A stretch of 20,889 nucleotides of DNA from NCBI GenBank assembly GCA_020056865.1, contig JAGVGX010000105.1, positions 1 through 20,889 on the forward strand. The letters are read 5' to 3'. Within the stretch, counting starts at the first letter, position 1; the number at the start of each line of letters is the position of its first letter. Below, piece after piece: positions 1 to 8,212 of this stretch. The position numbers and the translations under genes were made by a program. The notes beneath the pieces are model-generated. The model was not told the DNA's origin. It made no database searches and saw only the letters and a list, made by a program, of their open reading frames with translations. This DNA is from Desulfobacterales bacterium. Lineage in GTDB: Bacteria > Desulfobacterota > Desulfobacteria > Desulfobacterales > BuS5.

Positions 1-542
1 CGTCCTATTGAAGCAAGGATAATAAATGCTTTAAAAGGAATGGTACTGACCCCAAGCACCAGACAAAGATAATCTTTGGGAAATCCAGGGAAAGCAAATA
101 ATAAAAACAGAACAATAATACCCTGACGTCTGACCAATGCATCAAGCCTGTTTAGTTTTTGGGCTGGGATCAACCTCCTTACATAATGCTTTCCAAAAAA
201 ACGCCCCAACGAAAAATTTATACATGAGCCTGCCGCAAGGCCAACACTTGAATATAAAAACCCATGGCTTACGCCAAACAGGTATCCCCCGATAAAACCT
301 GTAGCTTCACCTGGAACAGGAGCAAGAACGACCTGGAAAATCTGGATCAGAATAAACATCAAGGGGGCACCAGCCCCAAAGGACAAAACAAACGCCTTGG
401 TTAATTCCCTGTCTAAAAAAATATGATATAAGGCTACAATTTTTTCCCATACATATTCACCAGCAAAAAAGGCGCCCAAAACGCAAAAACAAATAAAAAC
501 AATAATAATAATTTGTCTTCTGTTATACCATTTTTTTGTCAT
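1..542 (-). CDS. TVP38/TMEM64 (VTT/DedA-like) family membrane protein, C-terminus cut off by the window edge
   Basis: I translated this partial reading frame by hand; about 180 residues are present and it is still open at base 1. It begins MTKKWYNRRQ, followed by a hydrophobic first helix (about residues 11-27). The stretch around APVPGEATGFIGGYLFG, then a small-residue-rich helix, then SLGRFFGK, matches the SNARE-associated/VTT domain. A later FPGFPKDYL segment is also typical. The family sits in the inner membrane; relatives are linked to lipid scrambling and membrane homeostasis, but the substrate here is unknown. The ATG at 542 is the only plausible start, because an in-frame stop lies just upstream and no GTG, TTG or ATG codon lies between. 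It follows pgk by 25 nt and probably shares its transcript. No strong Shine-Dalgarno is visible. Confidence 0.85.
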   Translation of the reverse strand, partial: MTKKWYNRRQIIIIVFICFCVLGAFFAGEYVWEKIVALYHIFLDRELTKAFVLSFGAGAPLMFILIQIFQVVLAPVPGEATGFIGGYLFGVSHGFLYSSVGLAAGSCINFSLGRFFGKHYVRRLIPAQKLNRLDALVRRQGIIVLFLLFAFPGFPKDYLCLVLGVSTIPFKAFIILASIG

Positions 543-567
543 ATCAACAAAATCAGCCGATACATAT

Positions 568-1752
568 TTACCCTACATCATTTAAGGCAGCGACAGCAGG
601 CAACGTTTTGCCTTCCATAAGAGATAAAAATGCTCCTCCGCCCGTAGAAATGTAAGTTATCCTGCTTGATTCACCAAACTTGTGTACCGCAACATCGGTA
701 TCGCCTCCCCCGACAATCGTAAGCGCATAAGAATTTGTCACGCTCTCCACCATTGCTCTTGTCCCTCTGGAAAAGGCATCCATTTCAAAGACGCCCATAG
801 GCCCGTTCCATATAATCGTTTTAGCATCATACAAAACCTCTGAATAAAGCAGTGATGTTGAAGGCCCGATATCAAGGGCCATCCAATCCGGTGGAATTTC
901 CTGAACAGGAACAATCTTTACCTCAGCCTTAGGATCCAACCTGTTTGCAACCAATACATCAACAGGCAGATACAGTTTAATCCCTTTGTCATGCGACTTT
1001 GCAACTATCGATTTGGCGGCAGGGATAAGATCATTTTCTATTTTTGACTTTCCCATATCAAATCCCATGCTTTTTAAAAACGTATTGGCCATAGCACCAC
1101 CTATGATCAGCTTGTCAACATGTTTTAACAGGTTTTCTATAGCCATAAGTTTGCTGGAAACCTTTGATCCGCCAACAATTGATACCAGCGGGCGATTAGG
1201 ATCCGCCATAGCTTTTTCAAAATAGGTTATCTCACGCTGTAATAAAAAACCTGCTGCTTTTAACACAACAAATTTTGTAATAGCTACAACCGAAGCATTA
1301 CATCGATGAGAAACAGCAAAGGCATCATTCACATAAACATCACAAAGCTTAGATAGATCTTTGGCAAATCCATCATCATTTGCTTCTTCTCCTGGATAAA
1401 AACGCAAATTTTCCAACAAAAGCAGCTCGCCTTTTTTCATCCCTGCAACACGTTTTTCAATGTTAGGCCCTATGCAATCGTCAGCCATCATCACATTTTG
1501 GCCAAGCAGTCTGCCCAGACGCTTTGAAACAGGTGCAAGGCTATATTCCGGGACTACCTTTCCGTTGGGTCTTGCCATATGAGAACAAATAATAATAACT
1601 GCATCATTATCCATAAGATAATGCAGGGTTGGCAATACTGCCCTGATTCTTGTGTCGTCGGTTATGTTCTGGTGCTCATCATAAGGGACATTAAAATCTA
1701 CTCTAACAAGAACCCTTTTCCCTTTAATATCTATGTCTTTAAGAGATTTCAT
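568..1752 (-). CDS. pgk: Phosphoglycerate kinase
   Basis: Cytosolic glycolytic and gluconeogenic enzyme that interconverts 1,3-bisphosphoglycerate plus ADP and 3-phosphoglycerate plus ATP. The 394 residues match the usual bacterial length. Visible family motifs are RVDFNVP (residues 17-23), LRFYPGEE (116-123), GGSKVSSK with its lysines (194-201), WNGPMGVFE (315-323), GGGDT (348-352) and the nucleotide-loop STGGGA (369-374). Two motifs differ from the common form: SHMARP (57-62) where SHLGRP is usual, and [14 protein letters not shown] (141-154) where VNDAFGTAHRAHAS is usual. Both keep the substrate-binding Arg and His. The ATG at 1752 follows AGAAAGGAAA at a sensible distance. It lies 15 nt after the small four-Cys gene and 25 nt before the TVP38 gene, so it is probably in the same operon. 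Confidence 0.97.
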   Translation of the reverse strand: MKSLKDIDIKGKRVLVRVDFNVPYDEHQNITDDTRIRAVLPTLHYLMDNDAVIIICSHMARPNGKVVPEYSLAPVSKRLGRLLGQNVMMADDCIGPNIEKRVAGMKKGELLLLENLRFYPGEEANDDGFAKDLSKLCDVYVNDAFAVSHRCNASVVAITKFVVLKAAGFLLQREITYFEKAMADPNRPLVSIVGGSKVSSKLMAIENLLKHVDKLIIGGAMANTFLKSMGFDMGKSKIENDLIPAAKSIVAKSHDKGIKLYLPVDVLVANRLDPKAEVKIVPVQEIPPDWMALDIGPSTSLLYSEVLYDAKTIIWNGPMGVFEMDAFSRGTRAMVESVTNSYALTIVGGGDTDVAVHKFGESSRITYISTGGGAFLSLMEGKTLPAVAALNDVG

Positions 1753-1767
1753 CCGGCCGTTTCCTTT

Positions 1768-2031
1768 CTATTTTTTAAAACGATTCATCGTCTTTTTTCT
1801 AGCCCATCTTTCAAAGAAACCCATCATCTTTGACGCGTAAGCTCTATCGATAAATTCCTCTCTGGCTTTGAGACCATCTGCGCCCTGCATCGCTTCTCTT
1901 AAACATCTTGTTTTATTTTCACAGTCAAAACAGGTCTCCGGTGTATTTCTATAACCATCTTTATCTTTAGGAAAAACAATATCTAACATGCCGAAACATA
2001 ACGGATGTTCTTCCCTGATTTTCTCATCCAT
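1768..2031 (-). CDS. Small conserved-looking protein with four cysteines, function unknown
   Basis: This 87-residue soluble protein is one I cannot assign. It has HPLCFG (residues 9-14, Cys12) and then CFDCENKTRC (Cys34, Cys37, Cys43), that is C-x2-C-x5-C. The four Cys could bind zinc or an iron-sulfur cluster. The C-terminal half is helical and basic, ending RKKTMNRFKK. A longer reading from a TTG at 2040 is possible. I prefer the ATG at 2031 because an AAGG lies about 10 nt before it but only 1 nt before the TTG. It sits between radC (52 nt) and pgk (15 nt), in the same direction, so it is probably co-transcribed with them. The upstream gap is filled by three tandem copies of a 12-bp repeat. 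That it is a real gene is likely from its position and ordered Cys motif; any role in DNA or metabolism is unknown. Confidence 0.75.
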   Translation of the reverse strand: MDEKIREEHPLCFGMLDIVFPKDKDGYRNTPETCFDCENKTRCLREAMQGADGLKAREEFIDRAYASKMMGFFERWARKKTMNRFKK

Positions 2032-2038
2032 TGATAGC

Positions 2039-2074
2039 AAACCTTAATGCAATCCTTAACGCAATCCTTATGCC
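2039..2074 (-). repeat. Three tandem imperfect 12-bp repeats upstream of the four-Cys gene
   Basis: Read on the plus strand, the three units are aaaccttaatgc (2039-2050), aatccttaacgc (2051-2062) and aatccttatgcc (2063-2074). On the transcribed strand each unit carries TAAGG, a Shine-Dalgarno-like core, and the last one probably serves as the ribosome binding site of the downstream gene. The array fills most of the 52-nt gap after radC. Confidence 0.7.
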
Positions 2075-2083
2075 AAAATCGCC

Positions 2084-2812
2084 TTAAAATCTCAGATTGT
2101 CAAATTCTGATTTCATTTTATCAATATGACCATTGTCTGCAAAACTGTAATACGCTGATTCACCAATGATGAGATGCTCATGTACGGTTATCCCCATTAA
2201 TCTGCATGCAAAAAGCAGCTGCCGCGTTAATGAAATATCTTCCGCAGAAGGTTTTGTGTCACCTGACGGATGATTATGAGCAAAAATAAGCCCGGCAGCA
2301 TGAAATCTTAAGGCTGATAGAACCACTTCTCTTGGATAAACAGCACTTGATGTCAGTGTTCCTGAAAACAGCGTTTGGGTTTCAATCACCCTGTTTTTTA
2401 CATCCAAAAAAATAACTTGGAAATATTCTTTCTTCTTATCGCCCAACGTGTGATAAAGGTAATCAAACAATGTTTTGGAATTATTAATTGTATATTTTTC
2501 AACAAGTTTTTTTTCAAGATACCTTTCAGCAACTGATTTTATCAGTTTAATTCCAAAAAGATTTACAGTTCCTATCCCCTTAATCTCGCAAAGTTCTTCA
2601 GACGACGCTTCGATGACACCCTGAAGCGTTTTAAATTTTTTTAAAGCTAATTTGGCCGTGTCTTTGCAGTCTTTTCTCGGCGTCGAAAGCGATAATAACA
2701 ATTCAATCACTTCATAATCATGAAAACCTGACAGACCCGAGGCAAAAAACTTTTCCCGCAGTCTTTTTCTATGTCCATCTCCCTTACAAGTTTTACTTCC
2801 GGTACTCGGCAT
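2084..2812 (-). CDS. radC: RadC family JAB/MPN-domain protein
   Basis: The 242 residues have the two-part layout of the family. The N-terminal region opens with GHRKRLREKF (residues 13-22) and has a helix-hairpin-helix-like LCEIKGIGTVNLFGIKL (about 74-90). The C-terminal JAB/MPN domain carries a complete metal-binding signature, HNHPSGDTKPSAED (179-192; His179, His181, Ser189, Asp192). Such domains are zinc metalloprotease-like. The cellular role of RadC is unresolved, and the old idea of a DNA repair role has not held up well. The middle segment LLLSLSTPRKDCKDTA replaces the commoner LRTGTKGKSV pattern. The ATG at 2812 lies 5 nt after the gpsA stop, suggesting translational coupling; no strong Shine-Dalgarno is seen. 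The neighbours are housekeeping genes, not a mobile element. Confidence 0.93.
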   Translation of the reverse strand: MPSTGSKTCKGDGHRKRLREKFFASGLSGFHDYEVIELLLSLSTPRKDCKDTAKLALKKFKTLQGVIEASSEELCEIKGIGTVNLFGIKLIKSVAERYLEKKLVEKYTINNSKTLFDYLYHTLGDKKKEYFQVIFLDVKNRVIETQTLFSGTLTSSAVYPREVVLSALRFHAAGLIFAHNHPSGDTKPSAEDISLTRQLLFACRLMGITVHEHLIIGESAYYSFADNGHIDKMKSEFDNLRF

Positions 2813-2817
2813 TGCAA

Positions 2818-3852
2818 TTAAAGTTCGTCAAGTTCCTGTTTGAGCTCACGCGACATAAGCCTGGCAAGGGCAATTTGAGGAGAGATATCTTCGTAAAGAA
2901 TATGGTAGACTTCGTGTGAAATTGGCATTTCAACGTTAAGCTTGGAAGATAGATTATAAACAGATTTCGCTGTTTTTATCCCTTCAGCAACCATCTGCAT
3001 TTCATGAAGAATATCTTCCAGTTTTTTACCCTCACCCAGCTGCTTGCCAACAGTATGGTTACGGCTTAACTCTCCAGTGCATGTCAACAAAAGATCCCCA
3101 AGACACGAAAGCCCGGTAAACGTTCTGGGATTAGCACCAAGTTTTAAGCCCAAACGACGTATTTCCGTTAGGCCTCTTGTTATTAAGGCTGCTCTGGTAT
3201 TCAATCCAAGCTTAAGGCCAACAGATATTCCCGCCGCTATAGCAATTACATTTTTCACTGCACCGCCAAGTTCAACGCCAATTATATCATCGATGGTATA
3301 CACCCTGAAAGCCGGTGTAGCGAAAACATGTTGCAAAAAATCCGCCACTTTTTTATTTTTAGACGCCACACCCACAAGTGTAGGGACATTGTCTGCAACT
3401 TCTTTTGCAAAACTAGGACCCGATAATACCGCAAAGTTATTCTCTGAAATCATGGGCAGTGTTTCACGAAGCACGCCTGTCATTGTTAAATAGGTATTAT
3501 TCTCTATGCCTTTAGACGCTGATATGATGATCATATCTTTTGACACATAGGCTGATAGGTTCTTTGCAACCTCACGCATAACATGTGACGGGACAACAAT
3601 GAGTATGATATCCTTTCCGGAAACTACGTGTTTGATATCTCCTGTTGGGAAAATATTCGATGAAAGCATAACCCCTGGAAGGAATATCTTGTTCTCGCCG
3701 TATTTTTCGATATCATCTCTTACCTGTTTCTCAAAAACCCACAAATCGACGCTGAACCCTTTATTCCCAAGAAGATTTGCAAGTGCTGTCCCCCAGCTCC
3801 CGGCACCAACAACGCCCATATTCAAACCAGTTAAATCAATATTATTCTTCAT
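2818..3852 (-). CDS. gpsA: Glycerol-3-phosphate dehydrogenase [NAD(P)+]
   Basis: Cytosolic enzyme that reduces dihydroxyacetone phosphate to sn-glycerol 3-phosphate, the backbone for phospholipid synthesis. In 344 residues it shows the Rossmann nucleotide motif GAGSWG (16-21), SASKGIE (111-117), LSGPSFAKEVA (143-153), the conserved GGAVKNVIAIAAGI (196-209) with the likely catalytic Lys200, and GLSCLGDLLLTCTG (247-260) followed by SRNHTVG. The length is slightly above the usual 330-340 residues because of about 11 extra N-terminal residues. An internal ATG at residue 12 is an alternative start. The chosen ATG at 3852 has GAAGGTG about 12 nt upstream. It follows gyrA by 31 nt and precedes radC by 5 nt. 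Confidence 0.97.
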   Translation of the reverse strand: MKNNIDLTGLNMGVVGAGSWGTALANLLGNKGFSVDLWVFEKQVRDDIEKYGENKIFLPGVMLSSNIFPTGDIKHVVSGKDIILIVVPSHVMREVAKNLSAYVSKDMIIISASKGIENNTYLTMTGVLRETLPMISENNFAVLSGPSFAKEVADNVPTLVGVASKNKKVADFLQHVFATPAFRVYTIDDIIGVELGGAVKNVIAIAAGISVGLKLGLNTRAALITRGLTEIRRLGLKLGANPRTFTGLSCLGDLLLTCTGELSRNHTVGKQLGEGKKLEDILHEMQMVAEGIKTAKSVYNLSSKLNVEMPISHEVYHILYEDISPQIALARLMSRELKQELDEL

Positions 3853-3883
3853 AAATAAGAAAACACCTTCTTAGTCACTTTTC

Positions 3884-6316
3884 CTATACGGAAACGTTAT
3901 CCTCTTTTTTGGCAAGCCTTACGGATCCGACAACCTTTTCCTCATTGGGCATATCCACAAGCTTTACTCCTTGAGTATTTCGACTGATAATAGAAATTCC
4001 TTTGATAGACATGCGTATCAGTTTTCCTCTGTCAGTGATCAGCATCAGGTCATCATCTTCTTCAACAAGAAGGATTGCAACAACCAGACCGTTTCTTTTG
4101 CTTGTCTTGATTGTAATAACGCCCTTTCCGCCTCTCTTCTGGAGGGGATACTCATCAATTGAGGTTCTTTTTCCGTACCCATTCTCAGTTGCAGCAAAAA
4201 GCGTCTGGCCGTGGCTTAATACCTCCATACCAACAATTCTATCCTCAGGCTGAAAACGCAAACCAATCACTCCTCTTGAGACTCTGCCTGTTGGACGAAC
4301 ATCAGACTCATGGAAACGAATAGACTTGCCCATGGCAGATCCTAAAAAGACATTCATGTTCCCGTCTGTAATTCTTGCAGAAATTAATTCATCTCCGGGA
4401 ATTAAGTCCAAAGCGATAATACCTCTTAATCTCGGCCTGCTATATGCCATAAGATCGGTCTTTTTAACCAGCCCATTTTTTGTCGCCATAATAATATAAT
4501 AGCCGGTAACAAAGGACGATACATTGAGGACTGTCGTAAGTTTTTCGTCTTTTTCAAAATTTAAAAGATTAACAATTGCCTTGCCACGACTTGCACGATT
4601 TGCCTGAGGAATTTCATATACTTTGCACCAGTAGAGTTTCCCCATGTTGGTAAAAAAGAGAAATGTATGATGTGTGGAGGCTACAAAAATATGTTCAACA
4701 AGATCTTCTACTTTCGTGCCCATCGCTGTTTTGCCTTTCCCGCCCCTGTGCTGCTTGCCATACAATGTAATCGGATTACGCTTTATATAGCCGTCCTTGG
4801 ATATGGTAACAACCATATCCTCTTCAACAATCATGTCTTCAAGTGTAATCTCTTTTGTCAATTCAACGATTTCAGTGCAACGTTTATCGCCGAATTCCTC
4901 CTGGATTTCTGAAAGCTCATCTTTTATAATCTGTTCAACAAGTTGCTGGCTTGACAAAATTTCCTTGTACTTTTCTATATCGTTTAACACTTGATGATAT
5001 TCTTCTATGATCTTTTCCTGTTCAAGACCGGTTAGTCTTTGGAGCCGCATATCAAGTATAGCCTGGGCCTGAATCGGTGTTAAATTAAACTGCTCAACGA
5101 GACGATCTTTAGCTTCGCCTGGAGATGCTGATCTGCGTATAAGAGCAACAACATCATCAAGATGATCAAGGGCTATTTTTAAACCTTCAAGTATATGCGC
5201 CCGTTCTTGTGCCCGGTTTAAATCATATATGGTCCGCTTAATAATGATGTCTTTACGGTGAAGAATGAACTGCTCAAGGAGCTCTTTTATGTTAAAAAGA
5301 CGGGGCTGATTATTTAAAATACCAAGAAAAATAATGCCAAAACTGTTTTCCATTTGGGTATGCTTATACAACTGGTTGAGCACAATCTCTGCAACCTGAT
5401 CTTTTTTTAAGGCAATGGCAATACGCATACCCTCCCTGTCAGATTCATCTCTTACATATTTAATGCCTTCAATCTGTTTATTTCTTAATAAAAATGCGAT
5501 TTTTTCAATCAGTCTGGCTTTGTTGACCTGATAGGGAATCTCAGTAACAACAATGGTCTCACTTTGTGTTCTTTTATCTTTTTCTACAACAGCCTTTGCA
5601 CGTATCTTTATAACTCCTTTCCCGGTTTTATAGGCAGAATAAATACCCTGGGTGCCAAAAATTATACCTGCTGTAGGAAAATCAGGACCTGGAATAAGCT
5701 CAAATAGCTCCGGCCATGAAAGGTCTGGATTATCAATAAGCGCTTTAATAGCTTCAATCACCTCAAAAAGATTATGTGGCGGAATGTTTGTAGCCATCCC
5801 GACTGCTATACCGGAAGAACCATTTATTAAAAGGTTAGGAAACTTAGCCGGAAAAACACACGGCTCAGAAAGCGATTCATCATAATTTGGAACGAAATCA
5901 ACCGTCTCCTTATCAAGATCTTCAAGCATCTGGTGCGCCATACGCGTCATTCTAATTTCAGTATAACGCATGGCCGCAGGCGGATCTCCGTCAACAGATC
6001 CAAAGTTGCCCTGACCATCTACAAGAGGGTATCGCAAAGAAAAGCTTTGAGCCATACGCACAATCGTATCATAAACAGCGCTGTCACCATGGGGATGATA
6101 TTTACCAATAACATCACCCACAATACGTGCAGATTTTTTATAGGGCTTGTTCCAGTCATTCTTCAGTTCGTTCATTGCAAACAATGCCCGACGATGAACC
6201 GGTTTCAAACCATCACGTACATCAGGCAATGCTCTTCCAACAATCACACTCATGGCATACTCGAGATATGATTTTTTCATTTCTGTTTCAATGCCGATTT
6301 CATTCAACGTGTCCAT
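3884..6316 (-). CDS. gyrA: DNA gyrase subunit A
   Basis: Breakage-reunion subunit of the topoisomerase that puts negative supercoils into DNA; it works as A2B2 with GyrB. The 810 residues include the catalytic tyrosine Tyr118 in [10 protein letters not shown] and the quinolone region [11 protein letters not shown] with Ser79 and Asp83, equivalent to E. coli Ser83 and Asp87 and both in the wild-type state. The C-terminal beta-pinwheel contains a GyrA box, QKRGGKG (726-732), which marks gyrase rather than ParC; a second RGGKG occurs earlier. The ATG at 6316 has TAAGGT about 9 nt upstream. It lies 27 nt after the AI-2E family gene and 31 nt before gpsA. gyrB is not in the window. Confidence 0.97.
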   Translation of the reverse strand: MDTLNEIGIETEMKKSYLEYAMSVIVGRALPDVRDGLKPVHRRALFAMNELKNDWNKPYKKSARIVGDVIGKYHPHGDSAVYDTIVRMAQSFSLRYPLVDGQGNFGSVDGDPPAAMRYTEIRMTRMAHQMLEDLDKETVDFVPNYDESLSEPCVFPAKFPNLLINGSSGIAVGMATNIPPHNLFEVIEAIKALIDNPDLSWPELFELIPGPDFPTAGIIFGTQGIYSAYKTGKGVIKIRAKAVVEKDKRTQSETIVVTEIPYQVNKARLIEKIAFLLRNKQIEGIKYVRDESDREGMRIAIALKKDQVAEIVLNQLYKHTQMENSFGIIFLGILNNQPRLFNIKELLEQFILHRKDIIIKRTIYDLNRAQERAHILEGLKIALDHLDDVVALIRRSASPGEAKDRLVEQFNLTPIQAQAILDMRLQRLTGLEQEKIIEEYHQVLNDIEKYKEILSSQQLVEQIIKDELSEIQEEFGDKRCTEIVELTKEITLEDMIVEEDMVVTISKDGYIKRNPITLYGKQHRGGKGKTAMGTKVEDLVEHIFVASTHHTFLFFTNMGKLYWCKVYEIPQANRASRGKAIVNLLNFEKDEKLTTVLNVSSFVTGYYIIMATKNGLVKKTDLMAYSRPRLRGIIALDLIPGDELISARITDGNMNVFLGSAMGKSIRFHESDVRPTGRVSRGVIGLRFQPEDRIVGMEVLSHGQTLFAATENGYGKRTSIDEYPLQKRGGKGVITIKTSKRNGLVVAILLVEEDDDLMLITDRGKLIRMSIKGISIISRNTQGVKLVDMPNEEKVVGSVRLAKKEDNVSV

Positions 6317-6343
6317 TGATATACCTTACACCGTATTTAATAA

Positions 6344-7435
6344 TTATAAATCAATATAATCTAAGCCTTTTGGCCCGATCATTTTTCGATAACTTGAATG
6401 GTAAATATCCGTTAATGTCAGAAACGCAGTAACCACGAGAGGGCCATATATAATACCCAGAATACCAAAAAGTTTCAGGCCGCCAATAATAGAAAAAAAG
6501 ACAAGCAGCGTATGCATCTTCACGCGCGAGCCTACCAGTTTCGGTTTAAAAATGTACTCAATACTGGAAAGCAATATGTGAAAAATTAAAAAGAAAACCC
6601 CTGTCCAAAAGCTTTTGCTTAAGAAAAAATAAATCGCTATTGGAATTAATACAAGACCTATACCCAATATGGGGAGAAAAGCCAGCAGCCCCATGATCAA
6701 CCCCCAAAGAAAAGGGGTTTCCAAACCAAACAGCGCAAAAACAATGCCTCCCAAAACGCCTTGAATCAACCCGCTGAGGCCATTAACAATAAGAATCGCC
6801 CCTGACATATCCTTAAACTTTTGTATCAGTTCTTCGTCTTGGGCTCTCGACAAAGGTGAAAGATCTACAATAAATTTAACCAGCCTGTGACCATCAATAA
6901 AAAGAAAAAAGACAACGAGCAATACAAGAAAAAAACTGATTAAAAAAGACAGCATATTTGATGCCACCGCTGTTGCCTGCTGATAAAGAAAAAAACCAAC
7001 CGCTTTTCCCGCTTGAGAAAAGGCCTTGTTCAATGCTTCACTATTCAGCTCAATATTCAATTTTGACAAAAGAAAATTTACGTTATCAATGACACCACTG
7101 CCTTCAAGCAAATATGCCAGCCTGTCGTTTAATACTGCATTTTTAGCAGCAAGGTAAAGAGCGTATGCCTCTTTAGACAGAACACTTACAAATAAAGCAA
7201 TGGGAACAAACAAAACAAGAAAAATAAGAATACAAGTGATACAGGATGCTATTGTCGGACCGGTTTTTGTTTTCATATAACTGTAAACAGGATTACAAAT
7301 ACCTGTTATAACAGCACCAAGAACGATAATGGAGACAAATGGCAAAAAAAGCCGCCCGATCAAATAAAAGGAAAGAATAAAAATCGCAAGAAAAACCCAT
7401 GGCATCATATCACTGGAAGTTTTACTGTTCACCAC
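6344..7435 (-). CDS. AI-2E/PerM family (UPF0118) inner-membrane transporter
   Basis: This 363-residue protein is strongly hydrophobic. Membrane segments appear near residues 12-30, 32-47, 62-84, 160-180, 212-238, 243-271, 277-292 and 306-340. Between the third and fourth is a soluble stretch (about 90-158), as is usual in the family. The C-terminal block FKPKLVGSRVKMHTL followed by SIIGGLKLFGILGIIYGPL is the family signature, as is FLPILGIGLVLIP. Members include the putative AI-2 exporter TqsA, PerM and Na+/H+ antiporters, so no substrate can be given. The start is a GTG; two GTG codons are adjacent (7435 and 7432) behind GGAG, and the second has the better spacing. As first gene after a terminator and a good promoter, it probably heads the operon running to the left edge. 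Confidence 0.92.
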   Translation of the reverse strand: MVNSKTSSDMMPWVFLAIFILSFYLIGRLFLPFVSIIVLGAVITGICNPVYSYMKTKTGPTIASCITCILIFLVLFVPIALFVSVLSKEAYALYLAAKNAVLNDRLAYLLEGSGVIDNVNFLLSKLNIELNSEALNKAFSQAGKAVGFFLYQQATAVASNMLSFLISFFLVLLVVFFLFIDGHRLVKFIVDLSPLSRAQDEELIQKFKDMSGAILIVNGLSGLIQGVLGGIVFALFGLETPFLWGLIMGLLAFLPILGIGLVLIPIAIYFFLSKSFWTGVFFLIFHILLSSIEYIFKPKLVGSRVKMHTLLVFFSIIGGLKLFGILGIIYGPLVVTAFLTLTDIYHSSYRKMIGPKGLDYIDL

Positions 7436-7543
7436 ATCTCTCCAATATAATTAACATAGCTACTTCAGTGATTTATTAGTTAAAAACCATCTTCGTAATT
7501 CGAAAAAAAAATAAACATTTCACATAAAACGCGCAGAAGGAAA

Positions 7544-7572
7544 ATTAAATCGCGAAAAAACGAGGATGTCAA
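7544..7572 (-). promoter_or_regulatory. Candidate sigma70 promoter for the AI-2E gene to TVP38 operon
   Basis: On the minus strand a perfect TTGACA (7572-7567) is followed by a 17-nt spacer and TTTAAT (7549-7544), five of six matches to TATAAT. Transcription would start near 7537, leaving a leader of about 100 nt before the GTG at 7435. A weaker upstream candidate is TTGACT (7642-7637) with a 19-nt spacer and TATATT (7617-7612). The position, between the terminator of the ribosomal operon and the next co-directional gene, supports the call. Confidence 0.6.
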
Positions 7573-7685
7573 AATGAATCAGGATGTTGTCAAAATCATA
7601 GTTAACTCAATAATATATGATAAAATTTTTCTAAAAAGTCAAGGCTATTTAAATCATGAAGGCAAGATATATCTAAAAAGAATTC

Positions 7686-7724
7686 AAAAAAAAACCCATA
7701 CCTTAATTAAGGCAGGGTCTTTTT
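7686..7724 (-). terminator. Rho-independent terminator of the S10-spc-alpha cluster
   Basis: In the minus-strand transcript, ACCC (7718-7715) pairs with GGGT (7697-7694) and CCTT (7712-7709) with AAGG (7704-7701), separated by a small internal loop and closed by an AATT loop. Nine T residues follow (7694-7686). It lies 30 nt after the rplQ stop codon. The flanking A and T runs on both sides could also allow weaker termination in the other direction. Confidence 0.85.
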
Positions 7725-7748
7725 CATTCAATACATATATAAACTCAC

Positions 7749-8204
7749 TTATTCATCAACGTTTTTTTCTTGATTATCTTCTTTTTCTTTATCGTCTTTT
7801 TTGTATTTCATATCAAGTTTTATTTTCTTTTTTTTATCAGACAGCTTTTCCGCACCTGTCAGCTCAACAAGAGAAATAAGAGCAGCATCTCCAGGTCGTC
7901 TTCCCATCTTAACAATTCTGGTATACCCACCAGAAATATTTTCATAGCGCCCAACAGTTTCAGCAAAAAGCTTATACACAACAGCCTTTTCTCTAACAAT
8001 TGAAAGTGCCTGACGTCTGGCATGTAGATCGCCACGTTTTGCAAGGGTTATCAACTGATCTGCCCAGCGTCTAAGTTCTTTTGCCTTCGCATCAGTGGTC
8101 TGAATACGGTCATGTTTAAAAAGAGAAGTAACCATATTTCGGAACATGGCATCTCTGTGACTGCTTGTTCTGTTAAATTTACAACCCGCTTTTCGATGTC
8201 TCAT
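7749..8204 (-). CDS. rplQ: 50S ribosomal protein L17
   Basis: Large-subunit protein lying near the peptide exit tunnel. The N-terminus [23 protein letters not shown] is diagnostic of L17, as are the [20 protein letters not shown] helix and the [17 protein letters not shown] loop (about 92-108). The 151 residues exceed the roughly 120-130 of many homologues because of a highly charged Lys/Asp/Glu tail from about residue 118 onward. It is the last gene of the cluster, 8 nt after rpoA, which is the conserved arrangement, and a terminator follows. Confidence 0.97.
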   Translation of the reverse strand: MRHRKAGCKFNRTSSHRDAMFRNMVTSLFKHDRIQTTDAKAKELRRWADQLITLAKRGDLHARRQALSIVREKAVVYKLFAETVGRYENISGGYTRIVKMGRRPGDAALISLVELTGAEKLSDKKKKIKLDMKYKKDDKEKEDNQEKNVDE

Positions 8205-8212
8205 TAAATTAT

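Larger units (their letters stand above)
7436..7748. other. 313-bp intergenic region between rplQ and the AI-2E family gene
   Basis: This is the longest gene-free stretch. From the rplQ side it holds an intrinsic terminator (7686-7724), two candidate promoters for the leftward operon (best at 7544-7572), a duplicated TTTTGACA-containing element (7564-7595) and an AT-rich leader. I see no convincing RNA gene. A short plus-strand frame beginning at 7574 exists but is rejected. Confidence 0.8.

Noticed and set aside
3884..6316. Topoisomerase IV subunit ParC as an alternative to GyrA
   Set aside because: The C-terminal QKRGGKG box at residues 726-732 and overall similarity to GyrA favour gyrase.
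7574..7879. Plus-strand open frame of 101 codons preceded by a GAGG-like ribosome binding site
   Set aside because: It runs through the terminator hairpin of the opposite strand and then antisense through rplQ; the protein has no domain and turns into low-complexity hydrophobic sequence.
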